NCBI RefSeq assembly: GCF_002198655.1
Contig: NZ_MWLN01000217.1
Coordinates: 11,940-64,462 of the forward strand
From: Kineosporia sp. A_224
GTDB taxonomy: Bacteria; Actinomycetota; Actinomycetes; Actinomycetales; Kineosporiaceae
Direction of reading: 5' to 3'
Length of the DNA stretch: 52,523 bases
The notes under the pieces were generated by a model. It did no database searches and had not been told where the DNA came from. It saw nothing but the letters and a program-made list of their open reading frames with translations. Shown here in pieces: positions 46,967 to 52,523 of the stretch (the stretch's first letter is position 1; each line of letters opens with the position of its first letter). Made by a program: the position numbers and the translations under genes.

Positions 46967-46987
46967 CCGACCGGCCTGACCGGTCGG
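46967..46987 (+). terminator. Terminator hairpin after ilvE
   Basis: CCGACCGG (46967-46974) and CCGGTCGG (46980-46987) are perfectly complementary around a 5-nt loop, 14 nt after the ilvE stop. Confidence 0.55.
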
Positions 46988-47008
46988 CCGGCACGAGATC
47001 CCGGACTG

Positions 47009-47051
47009 GCCCGTCCGGGTGGAGGTCACGCCGACCACCACCCGGACGGGC
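47009..47051. terminator. Perfect 14-bp hairpin between ilvE and the NAGPA-like gene
   Basis: GCCCGTCCGGGTGG (47009-47022) is perfectly complementary to CCACCCGGACGGGC (47038-47051) with a 15-nt loop. It is a second strong structure in the same gap, either a back-up terminator or an element in the leader of the next gene. Confidence 0.5.
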
Positions 47052-47132
47052 GAACCGCCGCGGCCGGAGTCCTCGGCGGGCGCACCGCCGTGCCGACGGG
47101 GTATCACGACGCCCCGTCGACCGGAGGTCCGT

Positions 47133-48401
47133 GTGCCCGCTCAGCGCCGTCCCCGCCGCACGACCCCGGCCGCCGCGCTCGCCCTCGCGGCGCTCGCCGC
47201 GGCCCTCGGGGTGCCGTCGCCCGACGCGTCGACCGGGCCCACGCCGGCACACCCGTCCGCGCAGCGACCGGCCGTCGCGCCGGTCGCCGACCGGGTCTCG
47301 CCGTGGGTCTCCTGCCCGGACGCCTTCACCGTGGACTGGGCGCACCCCAAGGTCGTCCTCGACGACGACGCCGTGACCGTGCGGCAGTACTCCGCGGCCC
47401 AGCAGGGCGGCCGCGTCTCCACGGTGACCGTCGCGGCGGCCCACCGGGGCTCGTCGCGGCTCGTCGCGCGCGGCGCGCCCCTCATCGGCGGCGTCCGGAC
47501 GACGTCCGGGTCGATGCGCCCCTCGCCGACGCTCGTCGTCGGCGTGAACGGCGGCTACTTCTGGCGCGGCGAGCCGGGCCGGGAGTGGAGCAAGGGCACC
47601 CAGGTGCGCCGGGGACGCGTCCTCCACGCCCCGGCCGGCCGGACCCGGTATGTCGGCAACGAGACGACCGGGGCCGTGAGCAAGGGTCTGGCGCACGTGA
47701 GCGGCAGCGTGACGGTCCGGGCCACGGCGACTGCCCCCGCGGTGCGGCTGCCCGTCGTCGCCGTGAACTCCGCGGCGTCCGGGAACGGCGTCGCCGTCTA
47801 CACCCGGGAGTGGAGCAACGCCCAGCCCCGCACGGGCGGCACCTGGGAGGTCGCCGTCCGCCGCGGCGTCGTCGTCGCGAGCGGGCGCCGGGTGACCACC
47901 CGGCTCGGCGGCACCGCGGCCGCCGAGAACCGCTTCGTCGTCCGCGCCTCGGGCACGGCCGCCGCGGCGCTGCGCCGGGTCCGGGTCGGGCAGCGGGCGG
48001 CGTACACGGCCCGGGCGGTGACGGACACGGGGGGCGTCGTCGCCGAGTCGACGGTCGCCGGGACGACGCTGCTCGCGGACGGCCGGCAGTGGATCCGGTG
48101 CGCGAAGGACACGGTCCGGCCGCGGACGATGGTCGCGTGGGACCGGCGCACCGGGGCGGTCTGGCTCGTCACCGTGAGCGGCGGCACCGGCTCGTGGCGG
48201 TACGGCGTCTTCGTCGGCGCGAGCCACCACCAGATGGCGGCCGTGGCCCGGGGCCTGCGCGCGACGGACGCCGTGCTGCTCGACGGCGGCGGCTCGACGA
48301 CGATGGTGCTGCGGACGGCGTCCGGTGCGCTGCGCCGCGTCGACGGGCCGTTCGTCACGCAGCGGGAGCTGCCCGACATCCTCGCCATCGCGGCCGTGTA
48401 G
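47133..48401 (+). CDS. Secreted phosphodiester glycosidase family protein (NAGPA domain)
   Basis: The 422-residue protein has a signal peptide (RR at residues 6-7, hydrophobic core TPAAALALAALAAALGV) and then the NAGPA-type domain. The family signature appears as VVGVNGGYFW (about residues 137-146), AVNSAASGNGVAVYTREW and the C-terminal LLDGGGSTTMV (about 381-391). Members remove N-acetylglucosamine-type caps or act on phosphodiester-linked glycans, so it probably works outside the cell on wall or polymer glycans. The GTG at 47133 has GGAGG 5 nt upstream. No link to its amino-acid neighbours is apparent. Confidence 0.88.
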   Translation: MPAQRRPRRTTPAAALALAALAAALGVPSPDASTGPTPAHPSAQRPAVAPVADRVSPWVSCPDAFTVDWAHPKVVLDDDAVTVRQYSAAQQGGRVSTVTVAAAHRGSSRLVARGAPLIGGVRTTSGSMRPSPTLVVGVNGGYFWRGEPGREWSKGTQVRRGRVLHAPAGRTRYVGNETTGAVSKGLAHVSGSVTVRATATAPAVRLPVVAVNSAASGNGVAVYTREWSNAQPRTGGTWEVAVRRGVVVASGRRVTTRLGGTAAAENRFVVRASGTAAAALRRVRVGQRAAYTARAVTDTGGVVAESTVAGTTLLADGRQWIRCAKDTVRPRTMVAWDRRTGAVWLVTVSGGTGSWRYGVFVGASHHQMAAVARGLRATDAVLLDGGGSTTMVLRTASGALRRVDGPFVTQRELPDILAIAAV

Positions 48402-48497
48402 CGCGCCGTGCGGACGGGTCCGCGCGACGCCGGGACGCGCCCGAACCGTGGACGATGGTCACGACCACCGCGGTCGGTGTGCCACACTGGCGCCACC

Positions 48498-48542
48498 ATG
48501 CGCAGCCTCGTCATTATCGGCGGGCGCGTCGGCACCGCCTGA
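48498..48542 (+). CDS. cimA leader peptide (attenuation)
   Basis: The 14-codon open frame encodes MRSLVIIGGRVGTA, with consecutive Leu-Val-Ile-Ile codons as expected for a leader sensing branched-chain amino acids. A terminator with a T-run follows 36 nt after the stop and cimA begins 64 nt after that. Within the leader, GCGCGTCGGC in the codons for GRVG is perfectly complementary to GCCGACGCGC (48567-48576) just before the terminator, giving an alternative fold. The Ile codons fit control of the isoleucine branch. Confidence 0.8.
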   Translation: MRSLVIIGGRVGTA

Positions 48543-48577
48543 GGACCTCATCACCGTCCCGGCACCGCCGACGCGCA

Positions 48578-48610
48578 GACCTCTCGCGACCTACTGCGAG
48601 GGGTCTTTTT
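48578..48610 (+). terminator. Attenuator terminator upstream of cimA
   Basis: GACCTCTCGC (48578-48587) pairs with GCGAGGGGTC (48596-48605) with a single T-G wobble and an 8-nt loop. TCTTTTT (48604-48610) completes an intrinsic terminator. It closely resembles the ilvB attenuator stem (GACCCCTCG/CGAGGGGTC). Confidence 0.85.
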
Positions 48611-48673
48611 CGTGTCAGCCCGCGCCTCAGCGGCCGCCGAGACAGACCGATCCCATGACCCCGGAGAGCTTCC

Positions 48674-50281
48674 GTGACCAGCACACCGCAGCAGGACGGC
48701 ACCGCCGCCTTCCACGTCTACGACACGACGCTGCGCGACGGCGCCCAGCAGGAGGGCCTGTCGCTCTCCGTCCAGGACAAGCTGGCGATCGCGACCCACC
48801 TCGACGACCTCGGGGTCAGCTACATCGAGGGCGGCTGGCCGGGGGCCATCCCGAAGGACACCGAGTTCTTCCGCCGCGCGGCGACCGAGCTGACCTTCCG
48901 GAACGCGACGCTCACGGCGTTCGGCGCGACCCGCAAGGCCGGCGTCGCCGCGGGAGACGACCCGCAGGTGCGCGCGCTCGTCGACTCGCTGGCCCCGGTC
49001 GTCACGCTCGTGGCGAAGAGCGACGTGCGGCACGTCGAGCGCGCGCTGCGGACGACGCCCGCGGAGAACCTCGCCATGGTCGCCGACACGGTGCGGTACC
49101 TGCGCACCGAGGGCCGCCGCGTGTTCCTCGACGCCGAGCACTTCTTCGACGGCTACCGGCACGACCCGGCGTACGCCGTCGAGGTGCTCCGGACGGCGCT
49201 CGAGAGCGGTGCCGAGGTCACGGCGCTGTGCGACACCAACGGCGGCATGCTCCCGGTGGAGATCGCGGACGTCGTCCACGCCGTCCACGAGGCGACCCGG
49301 GGCGCGCTCGGCATCCACTGCCACAACGACACCGGGTGCGCGGTCGCGAACTCGCTCGCGGCCGTCGACGCCGGCGTCGTGCACGTCCAGGGGACCCTCA
49401 ACGGCTACGGCGAGCGGACCGGTAACGCCGACCTGCTCACCATCGTCGCGAACCTCGAGCTCAAGCTCGGGAGGAAGGTGCTGCCCGCGGGCCGGCTCGC
49501 CGACGCGACCCGGATCGCCCACGCGGTCAGCGAGATCACGAACGTCCCGCCGTACTCCCGGCAGCCGTATGTCGGCGCCAGCGCCTTCGCCCACAAGGCA
49601 GGCCTGCACGCCAGTGCGATCAAGGTCGACCCCGACCTGTACCAGCACACCGACCCCACGACGGTCGGGAACGACATGCGGATGCTGGTCTCCGACATGG
49701 CCGGCCGGGCGAGCATCGAGCTCAAGGGCAAGGAGCTCGGGTTCGACCTGGGAGGTGATCGCGAGCTCGTGACCCGGGTGACCGATCGCGTCAAGGCCAT
49801 GGAGGCGGCGGGATACACCTTCGAGGCGGCGGACGCCTCGTTCGAGCTGCTCGTCCGTGAGGAGACGGACGGCGTCCGGCCGACCTACTACGACGTCGAG
49901 TCGTGGCGGGTCATCACCGAGTCGAAGCCGGCCGGTGACGCGGTGTCCGAGGCGACCGTCAAGCTCCTCGCCGGCGGCGAGCGGCAGGTCGCGACGGGGG
50001 AGGGCAACGGCCCGGTCAACGCCCTCGACCACGCGCTGCGCAAGGCGCTCCTGCCCGTCTACCCCGAGCTCGACAAGCTGTCGCTCGTCGACTTCAAGGT
50101 GCGGATCCTCGACGCGAGCAAGGGCACGGACGCCGTGACCCGGGTGCTCATCGAGACGTCCGACGCGTCGACGACGTGGATGACGGTCGGGGTCGGCGCG
50201 AACATCGTCGAGGCCTCCTGGGAGGCGCTGCGCGACGGGCTCGTCTACGGGCTCCTGCGGCAGGGCGTCGCGCGCCGCTGA
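48674..50281 (+). CDS. cimA: Citramalate synthase
   Basis: The 535-residue DRE-TIM enzyme begins YDTTLRDGAQQEGLSLSVQDK. IHCHNDTGCAVANSLAAVDAG marks the metal-binding HxH region. VQGTLNGYGERTGNADL and the C-terminal LeuA-type regulatory domain (about residues 400-530) follow. The wording (EGGWPGAIPKDTEFF) is that of the CimA branch and not of 2-isopropylmalate synthase. It makes (R)-citramalate from pyruvate and acetyl-CoA, leading to 2-oxobutyrate and isoleucine. The GTG start has GGAGAG 7 nt upstream. It is preceded by a leader peptide and attenuator. Confidence 0.95.
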   Translation: MTSTPQQDGTAAFHVYDTTLRDGAQQEGLSLSVQDKLAIATHLDDLGVSYIEGGWPGAIPKDTEFFRRAATELTFRNATLTAFGATRKAGVAAGDDPQVRALVDSLAPVVTLVAKSDVRHVERALRTTPAENLAMVADTVRYLRTEGRRVFLDAEHFFDGYRHDPAYAVEVLRTALESGAEVTALCDTNGGMLPVEIADVVHAVHEATRGALGIHCHNDTGCAVANSLAAVDAGVVHVQGTLNGYGERTGNADLLTIVANLELKLGRKVLPAGRLADATRIAHAVSEITNVPPYSRQPYVGASAFAHKAGLHASAIKVDPDLYQHTDPTTVGNDMRMLVSDMAGRASIELKGKELGFDLGGDRELVTRVTDRVKAMEAAGYTFEAADASFELLVREETDGVRPTYYDVESWRVITESKPAGDAVSEATVKLLAGGERQVATGEGNGPVNALDHALRKALLPVYPELDKLSLVDFKVRILDASKGTDAVTRVLIETSDASTTWMTVGVGANIVEASWEALRDGLVYGLLRQGVARR

Positions 50282-50293
50282 AACCCCGCTCTC

Positions 50294-50349
50294 GGCCCCT
50301 CAGAGGTAGATCGCCGTCGGTATGCACGGTGATCTACCTCTGAGGGGCC
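50294..50349. terminator. Very long perfect hairpin between convergent genes
   Basis: A 19-nt arm (50294-50312, starting GGCCCCTCAG) is perfectly complementary to 50331-50349. Pairing continues inward with one G-T wobble for five more positions to a small loop. It sits between the cimA stop and the convergent secreted propeller gene and should end transcription from both sides. There is no T-run. Confidence 0.7.
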
Positions 50350-50362
50350 ATGACGGTGGTGG

Positions 50363-51358
50363 TCAGTCGTCGAGCAGGTCCAGGCGGGTCACCCAGAACG
50401 ACGCCGTCGCCGGCGACGGGTTGCCGAACCGGGCGTTGACGACCCAGAAGGAGCCCTTCGCGAGGGTGCCCGTGGTCGGGACGTCGACGTCGGTCGACGA
50501 GAGCACGCCCTGCACGGTGCCGGACCAGCGGCCGTGCTTCTTCGCCAGCTCCACCACGGTGACGTCCTGGCCGCCGCTGCCGCGGACGTTGTAGAGCGTG
50601 TTGCCGCGCAGGTCGAGCCCGTCACCGCTCAGGGTCGCGGGCGCGCCCTTGACCTTGATCTCGGTGACCTTCGCGCGCTTCGGGTCGTAGCGCCACAGGC
50701 CGCCGGCACCGGAGTGGTTGAGCACGAGGCTGCCGTCGCTCAGCGCGCGCACGCCGTTGGCCTTGAACTGACCGGTGGTCGGGTACGGCGCCGGGATCGG
50801 CAGGACGACAGGCGCCGCCTTCGGCAGCCCCTTGCGGTTCAGCGGGATGCGCACGAGCCGGTTGCCGAACGACTCGGTGACCCAGACGTCGGTGCGGGTC
50901 GCGACGAGGTCGTTGAGGAACGCGGCGGGGGCCACGGCCGGGACGGCGACCGCTGCCCGGACCTTGCCGCTCGCGCCGTCGATGCCCCACACCGTCGGGG
51001 TGCCGGCGTCCGACCCGGCGGCCCACACGACGCCGGAGCTCCGGTCGAAGAAGAGACCGGCGATCGTCAGACCCGGCTTGCCCGGCAGGATCACCTCGGT
51101 CTTCCCGGTCCGCAGGTCGCCCGCGAGCAGCCCGCCGCCGGCGAGGGACCCGGAGTAGAACCGGCTGCCGGGGCCGGACGTGATGCCCTCCGGCTGCCAG
51201 CCGACCGGCAGCTCGACCCGGTCGAGGCGGGCCTTGACGGCCGTCTGCGCGGCCGCGGGGGCGGCCTGGGCGGAGCCGGCGGGCACGAGCGCGACCGCGA
51301 GGGCACCCGCGGCGGCGACGGCGAGGAAACGGGCTCTGCTCATCGTCGAGCGATTCAC
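50363..51358 (-). CDS. Secreted SMP-30/gluconolactonase-like beta-propeller protein
   Basis: The 331-residue protein has a signal peptide (RARFLAVAAAGALAVALVPAGSAQA, cleaved near residue 31). A propeller domain follows with RVELPVGWQPEGITSGPGSRFYSGSL, GLFFDRSSGVVWAAGSDAGTPTVWGID, FLNDLVATRTDVWVTESFGNRLVRI and SLVLNHSGAGGLWRYDP. This matches the superoxide-dismutase-copper-chaperone/SMP-30-like extracellular proteins common in actinobacteria, mostly without known activity. The GTG at 51358 has AGGAG 8 nt upstream; the ATG at 51343 is an alternative. A possible ECF promoter lies ~55 nt further upstream. Confidence 0.85.
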   Translation of the reverse strand: MNRSTMSRARFLAVAAAGALAVALVPAGSAQAAPAAAQTAVKARLDRVELPVGWQPEGITSGPGSRFYSGSLAGGGLLAGDLRTGKTEVILPGKPGLTIAGLFFDRSSGVVWAAGSDAGTPTVWGIDGASGKVRAAVAVPAVAPAAFLNDLVATRTDVWVTESFGNRLVRIPLNRKGLPKAAPVVLPIPAPYPTTGQFKANGVRALSDGSLVLNHSGAGGLWRYDPKRAKVTEIKVKGAPATLSGDGLDLRGNTLYNVRGSGGQDVTVVELAKKHGRWSGTVQGVLSSTDVDVPTTGTLAKGSFWVVNARFGNPSPATASFWVTRLDLLDD

Positions 51359-51412
51359 TGATGGACTCCTGATGGGAGGGGACGGGTGGACGTGCTCCCT
51401 GGCCCTCTCCAC

Positions 51413-51437
51413 AACGACCGTCGGCGCGGTCGCGTTC
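51413..51437 (-). promoter_or_regulatory. Candidate ECF-sigma promoter of the secreted propeller gene
   Basis: On the minus strand GAAC (51437-51434) and CGTT (51416-51413) are 17 nt apart, the layout of SigE-type promoters, about 55 nt before the start codon. Two SigE-family factors are encoded in the window. Confidence 0.3.
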
Positions 51438-51540
51438 ACCCGAACGGGTGACGCGTCCGGACCGGAGAACCCGCTGGCCCCCGCCGTCGCTCGCACGAGC
51501 CGGACCACCCGGACGCCGAGCAGGTCCGGCCCAGGCCCGC

Positions 51541-51618
51541 GGCCAGCGCGAGGCGTACCTCGGCGGCTACCGCGGCGTCCTCGGGTTCGCCTACCTCGAG
51601 CTGGTCGCCGACCGCTGA
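51541..51618 (+). pseudogene. Possible remnant: C-terminal end of an unknown protein
   Basis: The plus-strand frame ending TGA at 51618 encodes a protein-like tail (GQREAYLGGYRGVLGFAYLE and then LVADR) with ordinary coding composition. The sequence upstream in the same frame turns into Arg/Pro-rich non-coding style at once, and the only start (GTG 51448) has no ribosome site. It overlaps the end of the convergent glycosylase-like gene by 28 nt. It may be a degraded gene, or chance. Confidence 0.25.
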
Positions 51619-52523
51619 GCCGCCACGTCGTCCGCCGCCGCGAGGACGCGGTCGCAGACGTCGAGCAGCGCCGCGCGCAGAGGCGCGGCCCGGTCCGCGA
51701 AGCCGCGCTGCCGGGCGGCGTACTCGGCCTTGCCCTCGGGGGTCTCGACCCGGACCGGCGCATGGCCGAACGCCGTCAGGTCGTACGGCGAGGCCTGCAT
51801 GTCGAGGACGCGGACGTCGCGGGTCAGCTCGAAGCAGTCGACGACGAGCCCGGACGGCGTGGCCGGCAGCAGCTTGTAGGCCCACTTGTAGAGGTCCATC
51901 GTCACGTGCAGGCACCCCGGCTGGTCGAGGTCCACCTGGTCCTCGCGGCGCGGCTGGACGGCGTTGAGCGGCCGCGCCTCGTCGGTGAAGAACCGGAACG
52001 CGTCGAAGTGCGTGCAGCGGATCCGGTGGCTCTCGACGACGGCGTCGCTGCCGGCCGCGCCGAGCCGGAGCGGCAGGCCGGCGTGCCGGACGTCACCGGG
52101 AGGCAGCCGGTAGACCATCGCCCACTCGTGCAGCCCGAAGCAGCCGAGGTTCGCCGGCCGGGAGGCGGTGGCGGCGAGCAGGTCGCGGACGTGCCGGACG
52201 GCGGCCCCGCGGCGGGCGGCGAACGCGGCGACGTCGAGCGTCACGACGTCCTCGTGCCCCGGGACGGGGACGTGGTCGCGCCACTGCAGCCGCTCGCGGG
52301 CAGTGGCCCCGGCGAGCGCGACGCCGGCGCCGGGGTGCCAGCGCCGCAGCCGGGCCGGGCGCAGCGAGTAGTACGTCCAGAGGAAGTCCTCGACGGGGTG
52401 CTTGGCGCCGGCGCGCTCCCGGTGCCCGGCGGTGAGCCGGTCGACCCGCTCCTCGTGGGCTCGGGCGCAGCCTAACGACCGGTGGCCGGACGGCCCGCGC
52501 AGGCTCGTTACCGTGGTGGGGTG
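51591..52523 (-). CDS. 3-methyladenine DNA glycosylase-like protein, 5' end not resolved
   Basis: The frame ends at a TAG at 51591 and stays open to the window edge. Conserved blocks are AHEERVDRLTAGH, HPVEDFLWTYYSLRPARLRRWHPGAGV, ANLGCFGLHEWAMVYR, THFDAFRFFTDEARPLNAVQP and CLHVTMDLYKWAYKLLPATPS. They match the actinobacterial protein commonly annotated as 3-methyladenine DNA glycosylase; I know no direct proof of that activity. The expected N-terminus lies near 52440-52480, but there is no in-frame ATG, GTG or TTG there. A TAGGCT box (minus strand, 52474-52469) is the likely -10. The true start is either beyond the window or a non-standard codon. Confidence 0.72.
   Translation of the reverse strand, partial: HPTTVTSLRGPSGHRSLGCARAHEERVDRLTAGHRERAGAKHPVEDFLWTYYSLRPARLRRWHPGAGVALAGATARERLQWRDHVPVPGHEDVVTLDVAAFAARRGAAVRHVRDLLAATASRPANLGCFGLHEWAMVYRLPPGDVRHAGLPLRLGAAGSDAVVESHRIRCTHFDAFRFFTDEARPLNAVQPRREDQVDLDQPGCLHVTMDLYKWAYKLLPATPSGLVVDCFELTRDVRVLDMQASPYDLTAFGHAPVRVETPEGKAEYAARQRGFADRAAPLRAALLDVCDRVLAAADDVAAQRSATSSR
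52509..52523 (+). promoter_or_regulatory. Leaderless promoter and start codon of a gene leaving the window
   Basis: TACCGT (52509-52514), 6 nt, then GTG (52521-52523) at the very last bases. This repeats the geometry seen before the genes at 12598, 26298 and 30788, so a plus-strand gene probably begins here, divergent from the glycosylase-like gene. Confidence 0.45.

Overview
The window is very GC-rich (strong G/C bias at third codon positions, many GTG starts, -10 boxes of the TAnnnT type). Its gene content is that of a free-living, aerobic high-GC actinobacterium: gatCAB, SigE-family ECF sigma factors, an LtrA-like protein, GMC oxidoreductase, a HemD-like/CbiX pair, and an ilv-serA-leuB-ilvE-cimA block. 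Gene order and protein style suggest the Micrococcales or Kineosporiales, but the sequence alone does not fix the genus. I found no tRNA, rRNA, CRISPR array, phage or transposase gene.

Layout. (1) 1-1876: the edge of a surface-polysaccharide type locus, with a partial methyltransferase-like gene and a Wzx/MATE-like flippase. (2) 2165-8057: gatC-gatA-gatB (Glu-tRNA(Gln) amidotransferase), then a membrane GGDEF-EAL protein. (3) 8086-13554: an LtrA-like membrane protein, a PQQ-type sugar dehydrogenase lipoprotein overlapping a GMC oxidoreductase, and a divergent D-2-hydroxyacid dehydrogenase. (4) 13659-17288: a SigE-family sigma factor with a membrane-anchored partner, then an Asp-box beta-propeller protein overlapping a MoaD/ThiS-like protein. 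(5) 17317-19580: two copies of a 70-nt hairpin element bracket an SDR gene and an AbiEi-like gene. (6) 19632-24531: a glpF-glpK operon and a second sigma factor/partner pair paralogous to the first. (7) 24524-27998: a siroheme-type chelatase with a HemD-like winged-helix regulator, and ilvD. (8) 28130-33772: two tandem membrane PAS-GGDEF-EAL proteins. (9) 33804-50281: branched-chain amino acid and serine synthesis (ilvB-ilvN-ilvC, serA, leuB, ilvE, cimA), interrupted by a small membrane protein, an SSS symporter with a small partner, a gamma-glutamyltransferase-like enzyme and a NAGPA-like secreted protein. (10) 50363-52523: a secreted SMP-30-like beta-propeller protein and a truncated 3-methyladenine DNA glycosylase-like gene.

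How the genes fit together. Together ilvD, ilvBNC, ilvE, leuB and cimA provide most of Val/Leu/Ile synthesis, with citramalate synthase giving a threonine-independent route to 2-oxobutyrate. Two of these transcription units start with a short peptide rich in Leu/Val/Ile codons followed by an intrinsic terminator (33804-33907 and 48498-48610), which is the layout of classical attenuation. A dyad with the core YCACATCGCGRGAC lies upstream of leuB and of the gamma-glutamyltransferase-like gene, with a weaker form upstream of serA, suggesting one shared repressor. Several genes (12598, 26298, 30788, 44576 and one beginning at the last bases of the window) have a TAnnnT box 6-7 nt before the start codon, as expected for leaderless transcripts.

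The most unusual features are the two 70-nt hairpin repeats, the Asp-box protein/MoaD pair, the twin sigma/YAGDLG-protein modules, the aquaporin with a ~100-residue low-complexity loop, and the leader/attenuator and operator set of the amino-acid block.
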